Origin: Solirubrobacter ginsenosidimutans
Lineage (GTDB): Bacteria > Actinomycetota > Thermoleophilia > Solirubrobacterales > Solirubrobacteraceae
Length of the DNA stretch: 64,000 nucleotides
NCBI RefSeq assembly: GCF_027587205.1
Contig: NZ_JAPDOD010000001.1
Location: 310,001 to 374,000, forward strand
Direction: 5' to 3'
Part shown: one piece after another, positions 17,101-24,680 of the stretch
Layout of the letters: each line of letters begins with the position of its first letter
Position numbering within the stretch: the first letter of the stretch is position 1
Made by a program: the position numbers and the translations under genes
Notes under the pieces: generated by a model
The model's input: the letters and a program-made list of their open reading frames with translations, nothing else
Told to the model about the DNA's origin: nothing
Database searches by the model: none

Positions 17101-18443
17101 TCGCCGGCGACGTGGCAGCACTCCTGGCGGTTGTTGGAGACGCGCAGGATCTGCTGCTCGGAGCCGAGGTCCAGGCGCGGCGGGTTGGTGCCGTCGCCGT
17201 CGATGAACTTGAAGCGCGAGAGCTGGAAGTAGCCGACGTATGGATCCCAGGCCGACAGCGACGCGGCCGCGTTGGGCGGGTTCGTGTTCGGCGTCGTCTG
17301 GGTGACGATCGACCCGTCCGAGAGCTTGACGTTGGTGACCGTCTGGGGCGAGTAGTAGAGGTAGACCCAGTGGTCGGTCGAGAAGTTGTTGTCGACCGCG
17401 CCGCCGTAGAGGCCGTCTTCCTGGTTGGTGTAGATCCGCATCGTCGTCGGCACCGTGGTGGCGGCGAAGTCGGCGAGGACCGTTGTGGTGCCCTTGACGG
17501 GATCGTGCAGGCGGACGGTGCCCTGGCGCGCGGTCTGGATGATGCGCCCGTCGGGGAGCTGGTCGAAGCTGATCGGCTCGGCCAGGTTCGGCGGCGCCGA
17601 GATCTTCGTCTCCTGGTAGTTGGCGCGCACGGTCGCGCCGCAGTCGCTGTAGACCGGGTCGCTCTGCCCGGCGGCCCAGTTGATCGCGCCGCGCAGGTGC
17701 TTGACCATGTCGGCGTCGAAGCTCGCGGGCGTGTTGCCGAGCGTCGTGTAGAAGGAGCGCCCGCCCAGGTAGTCCTTGCAGAAGGAGACCGGGTGGTTGG
17801 CGCCCATCGTGCCGCCGGTGATGCCCTTGAGCGTGTTGCCGCCCGGCTGCGGCTCGAACGGATCCTCGACGACGCTCGACAGGATGTGCGAGGCGCCGCG
17901 GACGTTGACGGTGTAGTTGTAGAAGTTGTCGGTGCGGTCCCAGTACTCGGGCAGCGTCTTCGTCGCGTCATGGACGCGATCGAAGACCTTGACGGTGCCG
18001 GTCTGGACCGTCGTGCGACCCGACGAGCGGGTGCCGAGCGCGTTGCTCAGGAACGTCCAGGCGGGATCGGTCTCGATCGCCGAGCCGATGCCGACGAACC
18101 CGCCGCCCTTCTTGAAGTACGTCTCGTATGCCGCGCGCTGCGTGTCCGTAAGCGGACTCGCCATGCCGGTGTTGAGGAACACCACGGCGCGATAGGCGTC
18201 GAGGCCGGTCGCTGTGAACAGCGCGCCGACGTCGGCGGGCGCGGGCGCGTCGACCGTGAAATCGCCGCTGCTCGCGGCCTGGTTGATCGCGTTGACACCG
18301 GCGGTGGTCAACGCGTCCTGCGTGCTGGTGACGACCAGCACCTTCGCCGGAGCCGCAGCTTTCGGCTTGATGTTCGCGGACGCACTGGCAGGCGCCGCGA
18401 GAGCCAGGCTCAAAAGAGCCAGGCCCAGACCTCTCCCCTTCAT
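14133..18443 (-). CDS. Secreted multidomain protein: ThuA, PQQ-type sugar dehydrogenase-like propeller, PKD, carbohydrate-binding modules
   Basis: A 1436-residue exported protein. Residues 1-23 are a signal peptide (MKGRGLGLALLSLALAAPASASA). A ThuA-like glutamine-amidotransferase-fold domain spans about 33-265, then a glucose/sorbosone dehydrogenase-type beta-propeller (about 285-910, with MRIYTNQEDGLYGGAVD and YAMGFRNPFRLQVD). A separate roughly 100-residue beta domain is inserted in the propeller at about 485-585. A PKD domain (RYEWDFGDGS) lies at 941-1028, a CBM6-like module at about 1145-1285, and a C-terminal beta domain to the end. GGGGGAG before the ATG is a strong ribosome site. The protein probably oxidises or binds polysaccharide outside the cell. 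ThuA-propeller-PKD proteins are known in actinobacteria and planctomycetes; exact substrate unknown. Confidence 0.85.
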   Translation of the reverse strand: MKGRGLGLALLSLALAAPASASANIKPKAAAPAKVLVVTSTQDALTTAGVNAINQAASSGDFTVDAPAPADVGALFTATGLDAYRAVVFLNTGMASPLTDTQRAAYETYFKKGGGFVGIGSAIETDPAWTFLSNALGTRSSGRTTVQTGTVKVFDRVHDATKTLPEYWDRTDNFYNYTVNVRGASHILSSVVEDPFEPQPGGNTLKGITGGTMGANHPVSFCKDYLGGRSFYTTLGNTPASFDADMVKHLRGAINWAAGQSDPVYSDCGATVRANYQETKISAPPNLAEPISFDQLPDGRIIQTARQGTVRLHDPVKGTTTVLADFAATTVPTTMRIYTNQEDGLYGGAVDNNFSTDHWVYLYYSPQTVTNVKLSDGSIVTQTTPNTNPPNAAASLSAWDPYVGYFQLSRFKFIDGDGTNPPRLDLGSEQQILRVSNNRQECCHVAGDIDFDKHNNLWMTTGDDTPAAGIDANGYGPFEDQLLDEQQTVRATNATGGTFTLTWKGQTTAPIAYNATGAQIDAALEALSNVGVNNIQTSGGPVNTSNVNVFFRRALQQSNQDQITANGAALTGTSPTVATTTAQEGGWYQRPTGDDRRSTLNSNDLRGKLLRINVKDTITAADQNKADLGAGGAYTIPSGNLFPLVGGAPQARTRPEVYAMGFRNPFRLQVDENDVAYVTDYSPDAQTPQRSRGPSGVGRMEVVRHPANYGYPVCYRKDLGYYKWNFREFAPGTTTLGVPLDNPPQAIDCGADPFVNDSRWVRDGGPGFEPGLRDLPPITNPDIWYSYRDNAAGSPLGTPCFGYYAPTAGAIAPGSTTECPRLFPELYTGGVGPHGAVKYHFDPANASAHKFPAYYDNSIFLGEYTQDTLREIKLDSQNRIFKINSLLDCGQANIANPVFDMECDNPMDIQFGADGALYLMTYGDSYYAANPDAGLYRFDYVKGQRAPKAVLNTDKTDGALPLTVNFTSTGSLDQDPGDSIRYEWDFGDGSAISTEANPTHVYTKAGRYNAILTVFDSSGQKTATSTIITAGNTTPTLTVTAPLNGGLFTFGDTIQYKVTVTDAEDSSINCNDVQVTFVLGHDSHGHAEQTGTGCTGFLQTIASDVSHGGNVFGVISASYTDKGGSGGQAPPLTGFSQNQIRQKHTEVEFVINQSGTTTAANTDGGAGVHRNSIANTDWLQLNGPINLFQIDTIAFRYADGGAGRTAGSPLAGIDLRQDSITGPVIASANLTSTGGTGNWATTTVPLTGAAAGAHELFLTFRTVTGGATGGTLLNLNWAEFGGNGVTVQSTSATGDTGGAVPATLALTLGTPATFGAFTPGVGRTYTASTTANVISTAGDAALSVADPGSTATGHLVNGAFSLPQALQVKATSPLGSGGALADVGGTAAPTALLAYSGPVANDAVAIAFSQAIGAGDALRTGAYSKTITFTLSTTTP

Positions 18444-18511
18444 TTCTCCCCCTCAGTAGACCCCGGGCCGCGGAACGCAGCCCGCCCTCACCTGCAGTTA
18501 ATTGCTCGGCA

Positions 18512-18540
18512 ATACAAACAACATGGGCGGCCTATGTCAA
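18512..18540 (-). promoter_or_regulatory. Predicted promoter of the ThuA/sugar-dehydrogenase gene
   Basis: On the minus strand TTGACA (18535-18540) is followed after 17 bp by TTGTAT (18512-18517), about 70 bp before the start codon. It lies in a short A+T-rich island unlike its surroundings. Confidence 0.45.
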
Positions 18541-18604
18541 TGGTCGAGGCGGCTCCTGGATTCGGTCCAATGCGAATTGTTGGATTCGACGACAAAAGCG
18601 CGCG

Positions 18605-19519
18605 CTAGGACGCTGCAGAAGTACGCCTCGCCGCTGAGCGCGGAAGCGTCATCGCCGCCGCGCCCGTGACGACGCAGATCAGACCGATCCAGGCGACGGC
18701 GGTCGGCGTCTCGCCCAGGAAGAGCACGCCGATGACGACGCCGACAGGGACGCGCAGGTAGGCCTGCGCCGTGGTCGCGACCGAGCCCAGCGTCTGGACG
18801 AGCCGGAAGTAGATCACGAACGCGAGCGCCGTCGAGAACGCGGAGAGCGCGAGCAGCGCCAAGAGCGACACGGTCGATGGCGCGAGCGTCCAGGGCCGAT
18901 CGACGACCAGGCTCGCCGGAACCAGGATGGCGGCGCCGCACAGCATCGACCCCGCCGCCGGCAGCATCGGATCGACGCCTGCAAAGCCGCGGCCGAAGAC
19001 CGCCGCCCCCGCGTAACAGACCGTGGCGGCCACGATCGCCAGCTGCGCCGCGCTCGCCTCCCCGAGCCCGTGCAGAGCCTCCACGCCCACGATCAGGCAG
19101 ACGCCAGCCATCCCGGCCACGACCCCGAGCAGCTTGCGGCCGGTGGCCGGCTCGTGCCGCGTCACGGCTGCCGTCAGCAGGAACGCGAAGATCGGCGAGG
19201 TCGAGTTCAGGATCGTCGCCAACCCGGCATCGACGGTGAGCTCTGCCCACGCGATCAGGGTGAACGGCACCACGCTGTTCAGACACGCCTGCACCAGGAA
19301 CCGCCACCAGAGCCCCGAGCGCGTCGGCAGGCGTTGCCCACGCACGGCCAGAACGCCGAGCAGCAGCGTTCCGGCGATCAGCGTGCGCGCGGCGATCAGC
19401 GTGACCGGCGGGATCGTCTCGACCCCGACCTTGATGAAGCTGTACGACGCTCCCCACAACGTGGCGAGCACGCCCAGAAGCAGCAGGCCGACACCTAGTC
19501 CCGGCCGTTTGCTCTCCAC
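18605..19519 (-). CDS. EamA/DMT family transporter
   Basis: A 304-residue inner-membrane protein with about ten hydrophobic helices arranged as two EamA repeats (each about 140 residues). Repeat 1 has TLWGASYSFIKVGVETIPPVTLIAAR and repeat 2 has YFRLVQTLGSVATTAQAYLRVPVGVVIGVLFLGE, the family's usual end-of-repeat motif. The start is GTG 19519. It is likely an exporter or permease for metabolites or amino acids. The TetR gene upstream ends 43 bp away on the same strand, so both could be on one transcript. Confidence 0.88.
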   Translation of the reverse strand: MESKRPGLGVGLLLLGVLATLWGASYSFIKVGVETIPPVTLIAARTLIAGTLLLGVLAVRGQRLPTRSGLWWRFLVQACLNSVVPFTLIAWAELTVDAGLATILNSTSPIFAFLLTAAVTRHEPATGRKLLGVVAGMAGVCLIVGVEALHGLGEASAAQLAIVAATVCYAGAAVFGRGFAGVDPMLPAAGSMLCGAAILVPASLVVDRPWTLAPSTVSLLALLALSAFSTALAFVIYFRLVQTLGSVATTAQAYLRVPVGVVIGVLFLGETPTAVAWIGLICVVTGAAAMTLPRSAARRTSAAS

Positions 19520-19562
19520 CTCGCCAGTGTCACCCGCGAACGTTTCGGCGACGGGCGAACCG

Positions 19563-20153
19563 TCAATCGCGTGGGTTGCGGAGGCCGTCGACGAGCAGCG
19601 CCACCATGCGCTGGCCGTACTCGGGGCCCTCGCGGGGCACCGGATGGCACAGGAGCGCGACGGCGCTCAGCAGGTCCTTGGCGCTGATGTCGGCGCGGAT
19701 CTCCCCGGTTGCCCTCGCGGCTTCGAGCAGGGCGTCGAGCACCGGGCCGAGCCGTTCCCAGAAGTAGCCCGGGAGGGCGTCGAAGGCCGGGTCGCCCGAG
19801 TGCAGGGCCGCGGCGAGCCCGTGCTTGGTCGCGACGAACTCCGTGTAGCGGTCAAGCCAGCTCGTCAGCGCGTCGTATGGCTCGTGCGCGGCGCTGAGCG
19901 CCGGTCCCGCGTCGGCGCAGGCGTCGATCTCATGTTCCAGCACGGCCACAACCAGGTCCGAGCGCCGCGGGAAGTGCCGGTACATCGTCCCGACCCCCAC
20001 GCCGGCGCGCTCGGCGATGTCCCTCGCGGGTGCATCCACTCCAAGGGTCCCGAACGCGGATTTGGCCGCGTCGAGCAGCGCGTCGACGTTGCGTTGGGCG
20101 TCCACGCGTTGCGGCCGTTGGCGCGCTTCGTTCGGCGTCGTCTTCCTGGTCAT
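19563..20153 (-). CDS. TetR/AcrR family transcriptional regulator
   Basis: A 196-residue repressor. The N-terminal HTH is ALLDAAKSAFGTLGVDAPARDIAERAGVGVGTMYRHFPRRSDLVVAVLE (about residues 25-70), followed by an all-helical ligand-binding domain. ATG 20153 (MTRKTTPNEARQR) begins the family-like sequence; the frame stays open far upstream, but that is an accidental frame across the neighbouring genes. It is divergent from the aldo/keto reductase gene and the 87-bp gap holds two identical-design palindromes, so it very probably represses that gene and itself. Confidence 0.9.
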   Translation of the reverse strand: MTRKTTPNEARQRPQRVDAQRNVDALLDAAKSAFGTLGVDAPARDIAERAGVGVGTMYRHFPRRSDLVVAVLEHEIDACADAGPALSAAHEPYDALTSWLDRYTEFVATKHGLAAALHSGDPAFDALPGYFWERLGPVLDALLEAARATGEIRADISAKDLLSAVALLCHPVPREGPEYGQRMVALLVDGLRNPRD

Positions 20154-20166
20154 CTGTTCGGTGCCC

Positions 20167-20212
20167 TTGTGATCCGGAACACTGTTCCGTATAGTTCCCG
20201 GAACGACGTTCC
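20167..20212. promoter_or_regulatory. Aldo/keto reductase promoter flanked by two TetR-type operators
   Basis: TTGTGA (20167-20172), 17 bp, TATAGT (20190-20195) forms a good sigma-70-like promoter for the + strand gene. CGGAACACTGTTCCG (20175-20189) fills the spacer and CGGAACGACGTTCCG (20199-20213) follows the -10; both are CGGAAC-N3-GTTCCG palindromes with centres 24 bp apart. Confidence 0.7.
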
Positions 20213-20240
20213 GCTTAGTCCACAGTACTGGAGCACGCAC

Positions 20241-21263
20241 ATGCAGTATCGAAGCCTCGGCCGGACCGGCATCAAGGTCAGCCCCTACGCGCTCGGCACG
20301 CTGATGTTCGCCACGTCGGTCGGCAACCCCGATCACGACGACTCGATCCGCATCATCCACAAGGCGCTCGACGCGGGCATCAACCTCGTCGACACCTCCG
20401 ACGCCTACGGCGACTCCGAGGAGATCGTGGGCAAGGCGCTCAAGGGGCGCCGCGACGACGTCGTCCTGGCGACCAAGTTCAGCCGTCCGCTGGGCGAGGA
20501 CCCCAACCAGCGAGGCGCCTCGCGGCGCTGGATCATGACCGCGGTCGAGCGTTCGCTGCGCCGCCTGCAGACCGACCACATCGACCTCTACCAGCTCCAC
20601 GTGCCGGACCCCGACACCGACGTCGAGGAGACGCTGTCGGCGCTGTCGGACCTCATCCACAGCGGCAAGGTCCGCGCGATCGGGACCTCGAACATGCTCG
20701 TGTCCGACATCGTCGAGGCCCAATGGGTCGCCGAGCGGCGCGGCCTGGAGCGCTTCCGGACCGAACAGCTGGCCTACTCGCTGCTCAACCGCGGCGTCGA
20801 ACGAGAGGTGCTGCCGGTCGCGCAGCGCTACGGGATGGGCACGCTCGTGTGGGGTCCGCTCGGCCAGGGCATGCTCACCGGCCGCGTGCGCAAGGGCCAG
20901 CAGACCGACGTGATCCGCGCGTCGTTCTTCAAGACGTTCAGCGACGAGCGCCGGTTGGACGCCGTCGAACTGCTCATCCCGCTCGCCGAGGAGGCCGGGT
21001 TGCCGATGACCCACCTCGCGATGGCGTTCACGATCGCCCACCCCGGCGTCACGAGCGCGCTCCTCGGACCGCGCAGGATGCACCACCTCGACGACCTGCT
21101 CGCCGGCCTGGACGTCACGCTCACCGACGACGTCCTCGATCGGATCGACGAGATCGTCCCGCCCGGCACCGACATCGGCACGCTCGACCAGGCCTACGTC
21201 CCCGCGGCGCTCCAGCGCACGGGTCTCCGCCGCCGGCCGCTCGAGCAGCGCGCCGCCGCCTAA
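20241..21263 (+). CDS. Aldo/keto reductase
   Basis: A 340-residue NADPH-dependent oxidoreductase of the AKR superfamily (YajO/Tas-like branch). Catalytic tetrad positions are visible: Asp and Tyr in [17 protein letters not shown], Lys in VLATKFSRP, His in [11 protein letters not shown]-terminal nucleotide-binding segment [17 protein letters not shown] is also present. ATG 20241 has GGAG 7 nt upstream. It is probably induced when the divergent TetR protein binds its effector, perhaps an electrophilic or carbonyl compound. Confidence 0.92.
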   Translation: MQYRSLGRTGIKVSPYALGTLMFATSVGNPDHDDSIRIIHKALDAGINLVDTSDAYGDSEEIVGKALKGRRDDVVLATKFSRPLGEDPNQRGASRRWIMTAVERSLRRLQTDHIDLYQLHVPDPDTDVEETLSALSDLIHSGKVRAIGTSNMLVSDIVEAQWVAERRGLERFRTEQLAYSLLNRGVEREVLPVAQRYGMGTLVWGPLGQGMLTGRVRKGQQTDVIRASFFKTFSDERRLDAVELLIPLAEEAGLPMTHLAMAFTIAHPGVTSALLGPRRMHHLDDLLAGLDVTLTDDVLDRIDEIVPPGTDIGTLDQAYVPAALQRTGLRRRPLEQRAAA

Positions 21264-21427
21264 GCCTGGATCCACCGATTCTCGCGGCGCCTCGCGGCCG
21301 TGGACGGCGCTCCTCGCCGATCGGCCGGGACCCGAAGGGACCACCCTGAGGGTGCCCGGCCGATCGACGATCAGCGGTGCCCACGACCACGAGTCATCCA
21401 CGATCGATCGGTGGATACAGGCTAAGG
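21259..21427. repeat. 169-bp imperfect long inverted repeat filling a convergent intergenic region
   Basis: The outer arms 21259-21279 and 21407-21427 pair at 19 of 21 positions. An inner arm GATCGGCCGGG (21319-21329) pairs perfectly with 21355-21365, and the sequence between outer and inner arms is also about 80% complementary. The arms include the stop codons of both flanking genes. It could be a large bidirectional terminator, a structured RNA or a small non-autonomous element. Confidence 0.7.
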
Positions 21428-23191
21428 CACGCTCAGTGCGCGGGTCCAGCTCGCCGCCGCTGCGCTCATGCCGTGTTCGGCGAGAACCGTGCGGCGTGCG
21501 GTCTCGCCGATCTGGGTGCGGAGCGGCGCGTCGTCGACCAGGCGCAGCAGCTGGTGGGCGAGCTCGTCGACGTCGCGCGCGGGCACGGCGTTCGGGTAGG
21601 TCTCCGGGTCGGCCACCAACGGGGTGCCGAGCGCGCTCGCCTCCAACCAGCGCAGCTGGCTTCTTCCGCGGCGCCGGGGTGAGACGGTGGGCGGTTCGAA
21701 GACGATGTCGAACGCGGCCAGCGCCGCCGGGTACTGCTCGACCAGGACCATCGGCAGTCCGGTGCAACGGTCCGCGCCGACGAGGTTGGCGGCGAGGTCG
21801 GCGACCGGCTGGCCGAGGCTCGCGAACTGCACGTGCGGCCGCGCGCGCATCAGCTCGGCGATGGCGGTCACCGAGCCGGCGATGTCCTCGATGGCCATCG
21901 TGGTTCCGGCCCAGCCGATCGTCACGGTGTCGCGCGCCGGCTTGGCGAGCGCGTAGCCGCGCGGGTCGAGCCCGTTCTCGCAGACGTGCACGTTCGCGTT
22001 GAAGGCCGCGTAGCGTTCGCGGAGGAACGCGGTCGCGCACAGCACGCCGTCGCAGGCACGCATCAGCGTTTCGATCCCGCGCAGCGCCGGCACGTCGTCG
22101 ACGTGCTCGTGCAGGTTCCAGTCGACCTCGTAGAACACGCGCGTCCCGCGCCGGCGCAGCTGCCCGATCGCGTCGAGCCAATCGGGCGTGGACGGCATCT
22201 GGAGCACGACCGTGTCGTAGTCCGCCGGCGACGGCTCGCCCGGACGCCCGCGCACGAAGCCGGGCCCGAACTGCCACGCCGATTGGGCGGTGCACCAGTC
22301 GCTGCCGAGTGCCGTCGCCGGCAGCACGATGCGGTGATAGAGGCTGCCCGGCCCCGCGGTGCCGACGAACAGAGCGCGCAGTTGACCGGCGAAAGGCGGC
22401 GAGTCGCCTGGCGTGGGAACGTCCGCGATGTGCTCGCTGAGCTGCGCGAGGGACCACTTGGCCCGAAAGCGCGCGTAGCTCTGGGTGTGCCAGGCATCGA
22501 GCTTGGGGGAGGGGCGACCGCGGAAGGCGGCTTCGACGTGCGTCGCCCTCGCGCGGCCTTGGCAGACGGACGCGAAGCCGGCGTCGCCGGCTCGCAGGCA
22601 GAAGTCGAGGTCTTCGGAGCCCATCCGGAACTCGGGGTCGTAGACGCCGATCGCGGCGAGCACCTCCGGCCGGATGTATTGGAACGCGCCGCTGACCGGG
22701 CAGGCGGCGACCTCCAGCGCCGCCGGCAGGTCGGCGGGGGCGCCGGCGAGACGATGCTCGGCGGTGCCGGTGACGCGCGAGAAGTAGAACCCGGCGTGCG
22801 CGATCTGGCCCCGCGGCGACAGCAGCAGCGCACCGACGATCCCGGCGCCCGCCGCTCGGCAGGCGTCCAGCCAGCCGTCCGTCAGCACGACGATGTCCGC
22901 GTTGACCAGCACCACCTCGCGGTGTTGCGCACGCGCACGCTCGAGCCCGACGTTGACCGTCCGCGCGAAGCCCGCGTTGACCGCCACGCGGACCAGTTCG
23001 ACCTCGTGCTCCGCGGCGGCCTTCGCCGCGAAGACGTCCACGAGCCCGGACGCGGGCGAGCCGTCGTCGACGACGAGGATGTCGACCGTGTCGCCGGCGG
23101 TGCGCCGCAGCGACGCCACACACGCCGCGAGCAGATCCACGTCGGACGGCTGCGACAGGTAGCTCGGAATCACGACGAGCGGCTTCGGCAC
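21422..23191 (-). CDS. Two-domain glycosyltransferase (GT2 plus GT4-like)
   Basis: A 589-residue protein. Residues about 1-230 are a family 2 glycosyltransferase: VVIPSYLSQPSD, LVVDDGSPASG, the VLVNADIVVLTDGWL strand with a DxD-like NAD, and GSEDLDFCLRAGDAGF as the acceptor/ED motif. Residues about 270-589 form a GT-B-like domain (TIGWAGTTMAIEDIAGSV, EASALGTPLVADPETYPNAV). Such double enzymes usually build cell-wall or capsule glycans. The start is GTG 23191 with no clear ribosome site. No other sugar gene is nearby. Confidence 0.88.
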   Translation of the reverse strand: MPKPLVVIPSYLSQPSDVDLLAACVASLRRTAGDTVDILVVDDGSPASGLVDVFAAKAAAEHEVELVRVAVNAGFARTVNVGLERARAQHREVVLVNADIVVLTDGWLDACRAAGAGIVGALLLSPRGQIAHAGFYFSRVTGTAEHRLAGAPADLPAALEVAACPVSGAFQYIRPEVLAAIGVYDPEFRMGSEDLDFCLRAGDAGFASVCQGRARATHVEAAFRGRPSPKLDAWHTQSYARFRAKWSLAQLSEHIADVPTPGDSPPFAGQLRALFVGTAGPGSLYHRIVLPATALGSDWCTAQSAWQFGPGFVRGRPGEPSPADYDTVVLQMPSTPDWLDAIGQLRRRGTRVFYEVDWNLHEHVDDVPALRGIETLMRACDGVLCATAFLRERYAAFNANVHVCENGLDPRGYALAKPARDTVTIGWAGTTMAIEDIAGSVTAIAELMRARPHVQFASLGQPVADLAANLVGADRCTGLPMVLVEQYPAALAAFDIVFEPPTVSPRRRGRSQLRWLEASALGTPLVADPETYPNAVPARDVDELAHQLLRLVDDAPLRTQIGETARRTVLAEHGMSAAAASWTRALSVP

Positions 23192-23241
23192 GGCCGGATA
23201 CTACGAGCAAGCCGATGAGCGCCGGCCACCCGCCGCGAACC

Positions 23242-23442
23242 TCAGCGGGCGCACTCCGAGAACCCGCCGCACACCGCCCACCAATGCAGGATCAGGCCGT
23301 CGAGCACGGCGAGCGCGGTGATGATCGCAAGCATCGCGGCACAGAAGAGACGCCCGCTCGCATCGGCGGTCATGAAGTCGCGGACCAGCTTGTAGTCCGC
23401 GTAGACGAACGCGGCCATGAACGCGAGCAGGATCATCGTCAT
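23242..23442 (-). CDS. Small two-helix membrane protein, unknown function
   Basis: A 66-residue protein with two hydrophobic helices (about residues 2-15 and 32-54) and a short charged loop (DYKLVRDFMTADASGR). I do not recognise a family. Support for it being a gene is the ATG start, membrane-like composition and the palindromic site TGACCGGCGGTCA 22 bp upstream of the start. It might be part of the FMN reductase transcript. Confidence 0.5.
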   Translation of the reverse strand: MTMILLAFMAAFVYADYKLVRDFMTADASGRLFCAAMLAIITALAVLDGLILHWWAVCGGFSECAR

Positions 23443-23463
23443 CGGCGCAGTCTCGCCACATGC

Positions 23464-23511
23464 TGACCGGCGGTCAACAGGCGGCTAACAGCGCTTAATG
23501 ACCGTCGGTCA
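23464..23511. promoter_or_regulatory. Two TGACCGNCGGTCA palindromes
   Basis: TGACCGGCGGTCA (23464-23476) and TGACCGTCGGTCA (23499-23511) share 12 of 13 bases and have centres 35 bp apart. They lie between the small membrane gene and the end of the FMN reductase gene; the second covers the last codons of the latter. They look like operators for a TetR-type repressor that is not adjacent. Confidence 0.5.
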
Positions 23512-24064
23512 GCAAGGGTTCGAACGCCGCCGCGACGAGCACGGCGACGAGGTCACGCAGGCCGGTCGCGAGCCCTGGATCGCGCAGCTCGCCGGAGGGC
23601 AGGAAGGCGTCGTGGGCGCCGCCGACGGCGAGGTCGGCGTCGACCACGCGGGCGCCGGCGGTGCGCAGCGACTTGCGCAGCTCCGCCTGCGCCCAGATCG
23701 CGCCGAAGATCCCGGTGCTCGCGCCGATCACGGCGACCGGCTTGTCGCGCAGGGCGTTGGCGGGGAACGGGCGCGACGCCCAGTCGATCGCGTTCTTGAG
23801 GCCGCCGGGGACCGAGCCGTTGTACTCGGGCGTCGCGATCAGGACCGCTTCGGCCGCGGCGATCGCGCGGCGGAGCTCCTCGACGGCGAGGGGCGGCCGC
23901 TCGCCGTCGTCATCCTCGCTGTAGAGCGGCAGCGCGGCGATCCCGGTGAGCCACTCGTGGGTCACGCCGCCCGGGAGCGCGTTCGCCGCCGCACGCAACA
24001 GCGCGGCGTTGTGCGACCCGCGCCGGAACGAGCCGGAGACGAGGAGCACCTCACCCTTGGGCAT
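23495..24064 (-). CDS. NADPH-dependent FMN reductase family protein
   Basis: A 189-residue flavodoxin-fold protein. LLVSGSFRRGSHNAALLRAA is the phosphate-binding loop and LIATPEYNGSVPGGLKNAIDWASRP is the hallmark of the NADPH:FMN/azo/chromate reductase group. ATG 24064 begins MPKGEVLLVSGS and overlaps the YceI stop by 14 bp, so the two are cotranscribed. Being behind an ECF41-type promoter suggests a redox or quinone-stress role. Confidence 0.92.
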   Translation of the reverse strand: MPKGEVLLVSGSFRRGSHNAALLRAAANALPGGVTHEWLTGIAALPLYSEDDDGERPPLAVEELRRAIAAAEAVLIATPEYNGSVPGGLKNAIDWASRPFPANALRDKPVAVIGASTGIFGAIWAQAELRKSLRTAGARVVDADLAVGGAHDAFLPSGELRDPGLATGLRDLVAVLVAAAFEPLLTDGH

Positions 24065-24611
24065 CGGCGTCCTCGCGGATGAACAGCAGATCGATGTCCA
24101 CCTCGACGTCCCAGCCGACCGCGTCGCCACCGCCCGGCAGCTCCAGCTGCCAGTCGAAGCCGAACTCGCGGCGGTCGAAGCTCGTCTTGAGCTGGAGTCC
24201 GGCGACCTCGCCGTAGCTGCTCGCCCGCGGCGGGGAGTAGCGACCCGCGCCGGTGACCGGGCGCGTCACGCCGCGGATCGTGAGCTCGCCGTCGACCTCG
24301 GCCTCCCCGTCGTCGGACAGGCGGATCGCCACCGAGCGGAACGTGATCTCGGGATGGCGCTCGGCGTCGAAGAACTCCGGCCCGAGGACGCTCGCCCGCA
24401 TCGCCGCCGGCTCGACGACGGAGACGGACTCCACGCGCGCGGCGCCCTCGAGCACCAGCGCGTCGCCGTCGCCGCGCAGCGTCGCCGTGACGTCCGAGAG
24501 CGACCCGCGGAACCAGAAGACCCCCGAGTGGCGCACCGCGAAGGCGAAGGTCGACGGCACCGGCTGGGCGCGGTAGGTGCCCGAGAAGGGCTGGACGGCG
24601 ATCGATGACAT
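24051..24611 (-). CDS. YceI family protein
   Basis: A 186-residue lipocalin-like beta-barrel protein. The opening FSGTYRAQPVPSTFAFAVRHSGVFWFRGSLSDVTATL and FFDAERHPEITFRSV are diagnostic for YceI proteins, which bind polyisoprenoid quinones or similar amphiphiles. No signal peptide is present, so this copy is cytoplasmic. GGAGG stands just before the ATG. It is the first gene of a two-gene unit with the FMN reductase and lies directly downstream of the ECF41 sigma gene. Confidence 0.92.
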   Translation of the reverse strand: MSSIAVQPFSGTYRAQPVPSTFAFAVRHSGVFWFRGSLSDVTATLRGDGDALVLEGAARVESVSVVEPAAMRASVLGPEFFDAERHPEITFRSVAIRLSDDGEAEVDGELTIRGVTRPVTGAGRYSPPRASSYGEVAGLQLKTSFDRREFGFDWQLELPGGGDAVGWDVEVDIDLLFIREDADAQG

Positions 24612-24651
24612 GGGAGAACCTCCGGGTTGTGTTCAGCTGCTTCGGAGGTCT

Positions 24652-24678
24652 GACACGGCAGGTGGCCGCCCTGTGACA
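24652..24678 (-). promoter_or_regulatory. Predicted ECF41-dependent promoter of the YceI-FMN reductase operon
   Basis: On the minus strand TGTCACA (24672-24678), 16 bp, TGTC (24652-24655), 40 nt before the start. It matches the ECF41 consensus TGTCACA-N16-CGTC except for one base in the -10. Confidence 0.65.
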
Positions 24679-24680
24679 GC

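Noticed and set aside
19563..23210. A minus-strand frame of more than 1200 codons ending in the TetR regulator
   Set aside because: Only the last 196 codons have protein-like sequence; the rest is Arg/Ala-rich shadow translation across the aldo/keto reductase and glycosyltransferase genes. It is not a fusion protein.
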